From NCBI GenBank assembly GCA_016932715.1, contig JAFGCG010000090.1:48040-112039 (forward strand): a DNA stretch of 64,000 nt. The letters run 5' to 3'. Shown here in pieces: positions 18,578 to 27,046 of the stretch. The position numbers and the translations under genes were made by a program. A model generated the notes under the pieces. It was not told where the DNA came from and ran no database searches. It saw nothing but the letters and a program-made list of their open reading frames with translations. The stretch comes from Anaerolineales bacterium. GTDB taxonomy: Bacteria; Chloroflexota; Anaerolineae; Anaerolineales; Villigracilaceae. Each line of letters starts with the position of its first letter. Position 1 is the stretch's first letter.

Positions 18578-18759
18578 CTTACACTCTCCTTTTCAATAGA
18601 TATATGAAATTTATGCGATGTGTACATGGTGAGTTCGTGTGAGGAGAGTTGATATGCTATTGGTTGAGCCTCGAACGTCGAACTCCTGGGAAAATATATG
18701 TAGTATGGCTGGTGGGTGTTCTGCCTCCTTTCAAATCTCGACTCCTGATTCTGGAAAAC

Positions 18760-18860
18760 AAAAAGCTCCTTATTCATGCGTCGGACAGACCTGGCAATTG
18801 CCTGGGTCGGTCCTGAGCAGAGTAAGGAGCTAGTGGTGTGGTCTCAGGAAAATTATTTAG
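18760..18860 (-). ncRNA. Candidate structured RNA/leader element, copy 2
   Basis: 57-nt ungapped match (48/57) to copy 1 on the opposite strand; TAGAAT -10-like box 8 nt upstream; ends in AGCTCCTTA...TAAGGAGCTTTTT. Confidence 0.6.
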
Positions 18861-18909
18861 TTGAGCTTATTCTATACAGTTTTCTTTAAAAGACTATGGT
18901 TCTCTGTTC

Positions 18910-19647
18910 CTATTTTGAACGATGATTGGAAAGCGTCGCCAGGACCGACAGCCTTTGTACTTGATCGCGGCCGGCAGCCTGGAAAGTCAGCAGTTGTTCC
19001 TCCGGCAGTGCCCGCCGTGACTTTGCCATTGCCAGCAGGAGCAGGCAGTATGACATGTTCTTCAGATGTTCCGGCGTGATGATATATGTTTCGTCGCTGC
19101 CTGTTATCTGATGGAGGTGGCGCAGTGCGAATCCCCATACGGCATAAATGGGACTTTGTTCAGCAGGGGGCTTCCGTGTTTCGGTCTCCAGCATTTCCTG
19201 CAAAACATTGAACTGCGGTTCTGAGATCAGTGTAAAGTAACCGTACCAGCAGGGAAGACTGCAGAAGGAACAACCCTTCTTGCGGTGCAAACGATTTTCG
19301 GGTTTGGCTCGCTGCGGCAGCTGCGCGATGCGAGCTATCACCTCCTGGTAGGTCGTTACTTTTTCGGGGCTTTGATCCGCCTCACCCGCTGCCTGGATCA
19401 AAGCCTCCACATATTCCTGGCTTGGTTCGCGCGTGCCTTCATGATAAGCCACGATCCGGCGGCTGACCTCCGGGATGACCTCCTTGAGATACTCTTCCTC
19501 CCTCACCCTGCCATCCTCGGCAAATTGCCTGATGAGCGGCCGGGTGACATCTTTGAAATCCGTGATGCTGTCCACCGGACAGTAGGCAAGCAGATAAAAG
19601 TAGGCAATAGTTCTTTTCAGGATTTCAGTGGAAATATTGCCATTCAC
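18910..19647 (-). CDS. Conserved Cys-motif protein HRKKGCxFCxLPCxYGYF (module B)
   Basis: YFYLLAYCPVDSITDF...ENRLHRKKGCSFCSLPCWYGYFTLISEPQF. Confidence 0.75.
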   Translation of the reverse strand: MNGNISTEILKRTIAYFYLLAYCPVDSITDFKDVTRPLIRQFAEDGRVREEEYLKEVIPEVSRRIVAYHEGTREPSQEYVEALIQAAGEADQSPEKVTTYQEVIARIAQLPQRAKPENRLHRKKGCSFCSLPCWYGYFTLISEPQFNVLQEMLETETRKPPAEQSPIYAVWGFALRHLHQITGSDETYIITPEHLKNMSYCLLLLAMAKSRRALPEEQLLTFQAAGRDQVQRLSVLATLSNHRSK

Positions 19648-19682
19648 GTCATCATCTTCTTTCTTTTGGTGCTCATTGGTCT

Positions 19683-22484
19683 CTAGGCTGGAGGTTTGGG
19701 AATGGGCGTATGCGAGACTTTCACCCAGGAGGCACCGTCATCCTGGATGCCGCACACGATCGCCTGGCCCACTTTGAGGCGCGCGATCACTTTGGCCTGA
19801 TCCTCCGTCAATGCCATCGCACCCGCCATGGCCTGACAGTCGTCCGCAGCAACCAGGCGGTGGACGATTTTCAGGTTCGTGTTCTTCAGCGCATCCGGCA
19901 CGAGTTTGGAAGGTACCTGGTCGATGATCGCCAGTCCCTGGCCGTAGGCGCGGATCTCTGCCAGGATATCGGCGAACATCTCGCCCATTTTGACCTGTGG
20001 GTTGGCGCTGTCAGCCACGAAGTGAGCAGAGCGCAAAATACGATGCGCCTCTTCGATCACCGCCAGGTGGAGCAGTTCACTGGATTCCGGCGAGCCGGCA
20101 CTTTCGTGCTGAGCCTGACGATATTCATACATGAAATTCAGCAAGAGCGCCATGGTGAAGCATTTGTCGGCGTCGTCGCCCATCTGCTGCAGGTTGATGA
20201 CGACCGGCTGGTCGAAGAGTTCTGCCCAGGGTGTCGAGGCCGGCTGGTCGAAGAGACGGCCCTTCCAGCCGCGCATCAGGCTGCCGATGCGCGTCCGCAG
20301 CGCGGCGGTAATGTTATCGGTGATGCGCTGCTCATAGCCTTTGGCGCGCACCAGTCCGGTCACGCGGGCGTGCAGCTGGCTGAGCGTCGGGCATTGGATG
20401 TCTTCGGGCGGCAGGTCATTCTCCAGCCAGCCCTGACTTGCGTAAAGATCGACCAGCGCCTCCTCCAGGATGACCGGCAGGATCTCGTACATGGGGAAGC
20501 TGGCATTGAAGATGGATTTCAGCCGGTCGAGATGGGGCAGGACCTGGGTCAGCGCGCCCGGCATACGGATGATGTCAAAGGGGTTGAGGCGCAGCTCGTT
20601 GATAGGGCTGCCACCCCACTCACTTCGCCCGGGAATGTATACAGCGATCTTGCGGTCGAACGTGCCGGCCCGGTTGTATGCCAGCGCCATCTGAACATAT
20701 TCATCCTTGGCGGGTTCGATGACCAGGAAGTTCCGGCCATGCTCCATCAGGCTGGTGATCAGGCGGCGGCAGGTGTTCGATTTGCCGCTGCCGGTAATGC
20801 CAGTGATGAAGATGTGGCGGGTCAATGTGTTGAGATCCACGTTGTAATCCAGGTCCCCGATCTCCTCGCCGCCCTCGAGCAGGTTCCCCAGGCAGAGCGT
20901 GACGCCCGATGCCTCCACCGGCGGCGGGTTCAGGCTGAAGAACGCTGATGGCTGCATCGGCATGCCGGGCATCTCACGCAATGGAAGATTGGCGAGCAGG
21001 GATAGTTCTTCCGTGTTAAGCGGTGTGGTCAGGTTCTCGAACGCCTCTCCCAGCGGATGGTGGAGCTGGTCATCTTCCCCCGGCGCGAACAACCGGAGAG
21101 GCGGGTGCTGGAAGGCGTCCAACGCGACCTGGATCTGTCCATCCCATAGAGGCTTCAAGTCATGGGCGCGGATAGGTTCACCAGCACTCTTCGCCCCACT
21201 GACCAGTGCCTTGAACTGGGCCTGGCCCTGGGCGGCAGCTTCACTCTGGTCGCTGATCAGATATACACCGACGTTCCAGCAGCCTAGCGACTTGGCGATC
21301 TCGAAACGCGCCGCGGTCTTCTCCAGCAGCTTGACGCAAGCCTCGGCATGTTTGTTGAGATACTCCTGCCCGAACGACATCGACTCGCTCGACGTGGTCC
21401 CCTCGCTGGTCGACAGGCCGGTCGACTTGCTCCTCCCCTCCGTCTCCGAGAAGCTGGTTCCACCTGAAGCTGAGGTGTTCGAGGACGGTAGCAGCTGCCC
21501 GAACAGGCCCATCATTCCGGAGAGCAGGAAGGGTCCGCCGGCAGCCAGCAGCAACCCGGATACGGCGGCCAGCCCGGCGACTTTAAAGCCTTTCCCCGCG
21601 CCGCTCGACTTTTCAACCATTTCGCCCAATACACCCTTGCTTTTGCCGCTGCTCTTGCCTTCGGAAGTGCCGCGCGAAGTGCCGGAGGACGTGGTATCAC
21701 TCTCACTGCGTGAGACGGAGGACGAGGTCCCCGTGTTGGCGCTGCGCTGGATGGTGGACTTGGTAAAGGCATGAACCTGCCCTGCCAGCGTATGGCAGGC
21801 GGTCACGATGCTGCTCACCTCTCGTTCCGGCATGGGATCGGCGATGACCATATAAATGTACGGCTTGCCGCGCAAGCCGCGCATGAACCGATCCAGGCTT
21901 TGCGGATATTCCTCGAGCTTTTCTCCGGATTTGGCAGAGGGAATGCCGGTGAAGGCGCGCCCATAGCGATAGGTGCTGAGTGGGGCATGGATACGATCGA
22001 CGATTTGCTTGTAATCGCCGACGGCCTTGACGCGCGTCCCGGGCCAGTTGGCGCACAGGAATTGACCCAGTTGGGCGGCGAAGAACCTGGGCTGGGTCCC
22101 GGGGGCTTTGGCATTCACGCCGATAAAGATGCGGCTGCGCAGACCATCGCTGCTGATGACAAAGATCATCGTGTAGCGGGGATCGTGACAGGCCGCCAGG
22201 GTCGTCTGGATCGCCTTGAAATATTCCCCGGGCTTTTCGGTGACCGGTTTGCCGACCTGCTCGATTTCCAGAAATGCCAGGTCCTGCTGCTGCGGCGCGT
22301 CGAAGGGGATCAGGCGCAGTGAATCGTTCTCGAAGACCGGCCCATCCAGGTAGTCACGGCCGAGTGTGAACAACAGAGACTTGGACAGGGCATCGCCCGC
22401 TAACATCAGCGTTTCCGCCGAGGGGATTTCAGCCATGCCGGATTCTGGTTCGTCTGCCGGGATCAACTGTTTTTCTTCAGCCAT
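19683..22484 (-). CDS. HerA/DUF87-type ATPase with Ser/Gly-rich linker and hydrophobic segment
   Basis: Walker A HIFITGITGSGKSNT; Walker B LLHLAVIEEAHRIL; linker SSSVSRSESDTTSSGTSRGTSEGKSSGKSKG; hydrophobic VAGLAAVSGLLLAAGGPFLLSGMMGLFG. Confidence 0.85.
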   Translation of the reverse strand: MAEEKQLIPADEPESGMAEIPSAETLMLAGDALSKSLLFTLGRDYLDGPVFENDSLRLIPFDAPQQQDLAFLEIEQVGKPVTEKPGEYFKAIQTTLAACHDPRYTMIFVISSDGLRSRIFIGVNAKAPGTQPRFFAAQLGQFLCANWPGTRVKAVGDYKQIVDRIHAPLSTYRYGRAFTGIPSAKSGEKLEEYPQSLDRFMRGLRGKPYIYMVIADPMPEREVSSIVTACHTLAGQVHAFTKSTIQRSANTGTSSSVSRSESDTTSSGTSRGTSEGKSSGKSKGVLGEMVEKSSGAGKGFKVAGLAAVSGLLLAAGGPFLLSGMMGLFGQLLPSSNTSASGGTSFSETEGRSKSTGLSTSEGTTSSESMSFGQEYLNKHAEACVKLLEKTAARFEIAKSLGCWNVGVYLISDQSEAAAQGQAQFKALVSGAKSAGEPIRAHDLKPLWDGQIQVALDAFQHPPLRLFAPGEDDQLHHPLGEAFENLTTPLNTEELSLLANLPLREMPGMPMQPSAFFSLNPPPVEASGVTLCLGNLLEGGEEIGDLDYNVDLNTLTRHIFITGITGSGKSNTCRRLITSLMEHGRNFLVIEPAKDEYVQMALAYNRAGTFDRKIAVYIPGRSEWGGSPINELRLNPFDIIRMPGALTQVLPHLDRLKSIFNASFPMYEILPVILEEALVDLYASQGWLENDLPPEDIQCPTLSQLHARVTGLVRAKGYEQRITDNITAALRTRIGSLMRGWKGRLFDQPASTPWAELFDQPVVINLQQMGDDADKCFTMALLLNFMYEYRQAQHESAGSPESSELLHLAVIEEAHRILRSAHFVADSANPQVKMGEMFADILAEIRAYGQGLAIIDQVPSKLVPDALKNTNLKIVHRLVAADDCQAMAGAMALTEDQAKVIARLKVGQAIVCGIQDDGASWVKVSHTPIPKPPA

Positions 22485-24072
22485 CGTCCTCACCACCTTT
22501 GGTTGCCTGATTCCACGAGAGAACGAACTTCGTACTGCCGATGGCAACCTCATCGCCGGAAACCAATGGGTACGATTTGTGCGGCGTCAGGCGCTCGCCG
22601 TTCTTAAACGTCCCATTCGTGCTGCCAAGATCGACGACCTCCAGCCTCTCATCTTTTGCGTGAAATTCAGCATGGAAACGCGAGATGTTCAAATCATCGA
22701 TTTTGATGTCATTTCCCTTCCCCCGGCCGATTGTGGTGACGCCAGAGTGAAGGACGGTAATTTCGTCCTCCGCCGAGATCAGCGCCCAGGACGGCCCTGA
22801 ATCTGTTTCTTCGGGCTTCAGCGCCCCGGACGGGAAAATGATCGAGCTTTCAGCCTGCATGGCTGAGACACCGAACTCCAGGCCGATCCCCTGGGCGACG
22901 ATTTCATCCGCGTTATCGGCGATGATCACCTTTTGACTGCCAAAGTAGGAGTGCAGATATTCGACAATCGAAAAGAGTTGCGCGCCGCCGCCTACCAGAA
23001 TGACCTGCCCGATCTCTTCCCGGCGGATCGCGATGGCTGCCAAAGCCTTGTCCAGCAAGCGATGGAACTCCTCGTCCAGTGAACGCGTAATCTCGCGGAA
23101 GCGCACCTCACTCAGGGTGATGGTGCGGCGGTACACCTTGCCGTCTCGCGTCACGAGCGTGATTGTGCGCTGGGGTGTATGTTTTCCACGATTGGGGTGT
23201 ATCAACTGGCGGCTCAATGATTCCTTGAGACGCTGACCGGAGATGCGCAAAGAGATCAAGGCCGAGGGATCATCGATTAACGCCGTTGCAGGAATGGACA
23301 GCTCATCAGCGATGCTCTTTGCCAGTTCGGCATCGTACAGACCGCCGCCGAAGAGCTCGCCGTAACGTCCGAGGTATTCCAGATTGCCGCTCTTCGAATG
23401 AACTTGCCCGGCAATGATATCCGTTGTGCTGCCGCCGATGTCGATGATCAAGGTGATTTCCGCCGCATCCTGTCCTCCCAGCATCCCGCCTCGCTGCAGG
23501 CTCAAGATGGCGCCATCCGGCTCCGAGACGAAACGGACCTGCTCGAACGATTCACCGAGACAACCGCGGACCAGCTGCGTGAACTCTTTGAATACCTGCC
23601 CTCCATGATCGTAACGCCAGTGTACCGGATAGGCGAAGGCAAAATGAACACGGTCATCAAAAGCTTCCGCGCGCAGCTTTTCCTGCCGAAGCTGGTCCAG
23701 CACGGCGGTTAAGAGCATCCTGGTGTATTCCAGCGCCTGGGTATGAGTGTAGCATCTTTGATGGGGCAGGGGGTTTTGTTGGATGTGGGCGCCAATGCAT
23801 GGCTTGAAATAATCACGCACGCGCTCACGCGTATGTTCGTTCTCCAACTCCTGCTGGGCGGTTTCGCCAAAGCTCTCAAGGGCCGACCCGGCCGGATCAA
23901 GGCAAATCACTGCCGGCAGTTTACGATCGATGAAACTGGTCAGCGGCGAAGGCTGCGGCTCGCCCAACATCTGGGCACTCCCATCGGACATCTTATACGT
24001 TGCCCGGAAGAGCCGCCAGTTTGTTGCACCACAGTCCAGTGCGAAGAGGGTTAATTGCCCTTTGTTTGACAT
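22477..24072 (-). CDS. Hsp70/actin-fold ATPase fused to C-terminal FHA domain
   Basis: LFALDCGATNWRLFR; ITLIIDIGGSTTDIIAG; VILVGGGAQLFS; FHA TTIGRGKGNDIKIDDLNISRFHAEF...VVDLGSTNGTFKNGERL. Confidence 0.88.
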   Translation of the reverse strand: MSNKGQLTLFALDCGATNWRLFRATYKMSDGSAQMLGEPQPSPLTSFIDRKLPAVICLDPAGSALESFGETAQQELENEHTRERVRDYFKPCIGAHIQQNPLPHQRCYTHTQALEYTRMLLTAVLDQLRQEKLRAEAFDDRVHFAFAYPVHWRYDHGGQVFKEFTQLVRGCLGESFEQVRFVSEPDGAILSLQRGGMLGGQDAAEITLIIDIGGSTTDIIAGQVHSKSGNLEYLGRYGELFGGGLYDAELAKSIADELSIPATALIDDPSALISLRISGQRLKESLSRQLIHPNRGKHTPQRTITLVTRDGKVYRRTITLSEVRFREITRSLDEEFHRLLDKALAAIAIRREEIGQVILVGGGAQLFSIVEYLHSYFGSQKVIIADNADEIVAQGIGLEFGVSAMQAESSIIFPSGALKPEETDSGPSWALISAEDEITVLHSGVTTIGRGKGNDIKIDDLNISRFHAEFHAKDERLEVVDLGSTNGTFKNGERLTPHKSYPLVSGDEVAIGSTKFVLSWNQATKGGEDDG

Positions 24073-24359
24073 GATTTATTCTGCGCATCGCAACATCAAC
24101 CAACACTTTTAGGAGGGTGACCACAGTACCTTTAATATGTTTTCCCCCCTGCTGTTGGAACGATAAAATTATTATATCGTAAACCCAATGCTCATACATC
24201 AGCCGAATTTCCTAACCATACCTTCCAGGTGATCAAATTCCTTTCTTTCAAGTGAGAAGTGCCCGGCAGACGGCAGAGGCCATGCGGGTGATAGGTATTC
24301 GCTGGAATAGGAACAGAGTCCTGATTTCCTTTTCTGACGAATGGTTACAATGAGACAAG

Positions 24360-24497
24360 CTAAATAGTTTTCCTGAGATCACTCCCATAGCTCCTTTTCC
24401 TGCTCAGGACTGACCCTATGCCATCGCAAGGAGGGGAGTGTCCAATTCGAGTGAATTGAGACAGTCTGTGCTTGCTGGCACAGACTGTCTTTTTTTC
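24360..24497 (+). ncRNA. Candidate structured RNA/leader element, copy 1, ending at a terminator
   Basis: TACAAT -10-like box at 24346; TCCTGAG/CTCAGGA stem, AGCTCCTT/AAGGAG potential pseudoknot; terminator at 24459-24497; 48/57 match to copy 2. Confidence 0.6.
24459..24497 (+). terminator. Rho-independent terminator
   Basis: AGACAGTCTGTGC-TTGCTG-GCACAGACTGTCT + T run. Confidence 0.92.
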
Positions 24498-24639
24498 TGC
24501 ATACCACGAGTCAAATGCCACCAGTCGGTGCAATGCAGGAATACCGGCTTAAATTGGACAATCTGTATAAAGTAACATATATCAGATGGACTTATGACAG
24601 TCGGCAGTGGTGCAAAAAGGGCGATTGTGTTATCTCTGA

Positions 24640-25152
24640 ATGAGATTGCTTGAAAATAATGAATTAAGGAATCTTATGACCATCTTGTTCACTCCAGAAT
24701 TAGCCGAAGATCTTATTGACCTCACTATCTTTTCTAGACAACCGCACCAGTTAATTCCCATATTGCAGTACTGCCAGAGTCAAAACGGTTATATTTCCAG
24801 GGAAACGGTGAGGCAGATCGCCGATTATCTCGGCGTTTCGGAAGCTCATGTTTACGGTGTGGCATCTTTTTACACCCAGTTCCGCTTCGAGAGGCCCGGC
24901 GATCATCAGGTCCGGATCTGCCTGGGCACGGCCTGTCACGTTCAGGGTGGAGAAATCCTGTCGGAGGAAATCCAGAAGATCATCGGGATCAGACCCGGAG
25001 AGATCTCCCAGGACCAGAAATTCGAGTTCCACGAAGTTGCCTGCCTGGGCTGCTGCGCGCAAGCGCCGGTGGTTGAAGTGGATGGAAGGATTTACGGGAA
25101 GGTGACGCGCAGGAAATTACAGAAGGTATTGAGGGACCATGAATCGATTTAA
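24640..25152 (+). CDS. NuoE-like [2Fe-2S] subunit
   Basis: SREtvrQIADYLGVSEAHVYGVASFYTQFRFERPGDHQVRICLGTACHVQGG...CLGCCAQAPVVEVDG. Confidence 0.9.
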   Translation: MRLLENNELRNLMTILFTPELAEDLIDLTIFSRQPHQLIPILQYCQSQNGYISRETVRQIADYLGVSEAHVYGVASFYTQFRFERPGDHQVRICLGTACHVQGGEILSEEIQKIIGIRPGEISQDQKFEFHEVACLGCCAQAPVVEVDGRIYGKVTRRKLQKVLRDHESI

Positions 25153-27046
25153 CTCGTACCGGGAGGAAGCCCTGCAAAAGTGGGACTCACAAATGGTCCA
25201 TAGTGAAATCCCGGTCATCTACCTGGGCACCGCCTCCTGCGGGATCGCAGCCGGCGCGCTCGATGTTTTGGGGACAATTCAGCAAACGCTGACCGAGCTT
25301 GGACAGCCTGCCCGCATCGTCCAGGTTGGGTGCATCGGGCCCTGTTACCTGGAACCGATCATGGATATCGCCATGCCTGGGGGACCGAGGGTCAGCTATA
25401 CCAATGTCACACCGCAGAAAGCCAAAAGAATCCTGCAGGCGAATCTGACCGAGGGCGATCTTGCCCCGAAGATGGCGAAGGGTCATTTCGGCGACGAAGC
25501 GTTCTCGAGCAAAACCGGTATACCCAAATTCTTTGATCTTCCCATGTTGAAGCCTCAGGTGCGGGTGATCCTGAAAAACTGCGGGTTCATCGACCCGGAA
25601 GACGGCGACCATTACCTGGCGCAGGATGGCTACGCGGGTTTCCTCAAGGTGCTGGAGGCGGGACCGCAGTACGCGCTCGAGGCGCTGAAAGAGTCCGGGC
25701 TGCGCGGGCGCGGCGGCGCGGGTTTCCCAGCCTTCAAAAAATGGGAGCTGGCACGCAGCGCCGCGGGGGAGCAAAAGTACGTCGTCTGCAACGCGGATGA
25801 AGGCGACCCGGGAGCTTTCATGAATCGGGCCTTGATCGAAAGCGATCCGCACGCGGTCCTCGAGGGATTGCTGATCGCCGGATATACCGTCGGCGCCAGC
25901 CAGGGCATCATCTACGTGCGGGCGGAGTATCCGCTGGCTGTCAAGCGGCTCAGGAAGGCGATCGGGCAGATGCGCTCGTATGGACTCCTGGGCGACGACA
26001 TCCTGGGTTCGGGGTTTTCTTTCGACATCAACATCAAGGAAGGCGCTGGCGCCTTTGTGTGCGGCGAGGAGACGGCGCTGATCGCTTCGCTCGAAGGGAA
26101 GCGCGGGATGCCGCGTCCCCGGCCTCCTTTCCCCTCTGACAGCGGTTACAACGGCTGCCCGACGCTGATCAACAACACCGAGACATTCGGGACCGTTCCG
26201 GCGATTATGCGCAATGGCGGCGAATGGTACCAACAGTTCGGCGTCCCGGGCAATTATGGCACGAAGACATTTTCACTGGTTGGAAAAGTCAAACATACCG
26301 GCTTGATCGAGGTGCCGCTTGGAACGTCATTGCGGCAGGTGGTCGAGGAAGTTGGGGGCGGGACAGAGCTGCCTTTCAAAGCCGTCCAGACGGGCGGTCC
26401 GCTCGGCGGCTGTCTGGGAGCCTCTCAACTGGACACGCCCATCACCTACGAAGCGATGCGCGACCAGGGCTCGATCATGGGGTCGGGCGGTCTGATCGTC
26501 ATGGATGAGAGCACCTGCATCGTGGACATGGCAAGGTACTTCATCGGTTTCGCTCTGCGGGAATCATGCGGGAACTGCACGCCCTGCCGGATCGGGACGC
26601 GCGTGCTCATCGACCGGCTCGAAAAGATCATCCGCGGCGAAGGAGAACCGCACGACCTGGAGGTCATGCGCAAAGCAGCCGACACGATGGTCAAGACCTC
26701 CCTGTGCGGCCTAGGCCAGGCAGCCTCGAACCCTGTGACCAGCAGCCTGAACTTCTTCGCTGCCGAATATGAATCTCATGTTCATGATCACTACTGCCAG
26801 GCCGGGGTATGCAAGGGTCTGTTCCAGTACGTCATCCTGGCGGAACGGTGCAACGGCTGCGGGCTGTGTGTCAAAGTCTGTCCCGCGAACGCCATCGCGG
26901 GGAAGCTAAGAGAGACGCATACCCTGGATGCAAACCTGTGCACGCAGTGCCATGCCTGCGTCGAAGTTTGCACCAAACAAGCGATACTCAGTCTGCCACT
27001 ATCGGCTGAACAGGACCATCTCTTATTGAGCGAGGCGCTGCAATGA
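25139..27046 (+). CDS. NuoF/HndC-like NADH-binding flavoprotein with extra Fe-S domains
   Basis: LRGRGGAGFPAFKKWELARS...CNADEGDPGAFMNR...CGNCTPCRIGTR...; C-terminal 2x[4Fe-4S] CNGCGLCVKVCP / CTQCHACVEVC. Confidence 0.92.
   Translation: MNRFNSYREEALQKWDSQMVHSEIPVIYLGTASCGIAAGALDVLGTIQQTLTELGQPARIVQVGCIGPCYLEPIMDIAMPGGPRVSYTNVTPQKAKRILQANLTEGDLAPKMAKGHFGDEAFSSKTGIPKFFDLPMLKPQVRVILKNCGFIDPEDGDHYLAQDGYAGFLKVLEAGPQYALEALKESGLRGRGGAGFPAFKKWELARSAAGEQKYVVCNADEGDPGAFMNRALIESDPHAVLEGLLIAGYTVGASQGIIYVRAEYPLAVKRLRKAIGQMRSYGLLGDDILGSGFSFDINIKEGAGAFVCGEETALIASLEGKRGMPRPRPPFPSDSGYNGCPTLINNTETFGTVPAIMRNGGEWYQQFGVPGNYGTKTFSLVGKVKHTGLIEVPLGTSLRQVVEEVGGGTELPFKAVQTGGPLGGCLGASQLDTPITYEAMRDQGSIMGSGGLIVMDESTCIVDMARYFIGFALRESCGNCTPCRIGTRVLIDRLEKIIRGEGEPHDLEVMRKAADTMVKTSLCGLGQAASNPVTSSLNFFAAEYESHVHDHYCQAGVCKGLFQYVILAERCNGCGLCVKVCPANAIAGKLRETHTLDANLCTQCHACVEVCTKQAILSLPLSAEQDHLLLSEALQ

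Noticed and set aside
19710-21774. Long plus-strand ORFs (412 and 291 aa)
   Set aside because: Antisense to the HerA-type ATPase with clear Walker motifs; not credible coding.
25187-26233. 348-aa minus-strand ORF
   Set aside because: Antisense to the NuoF-like gene with clear family motifs.
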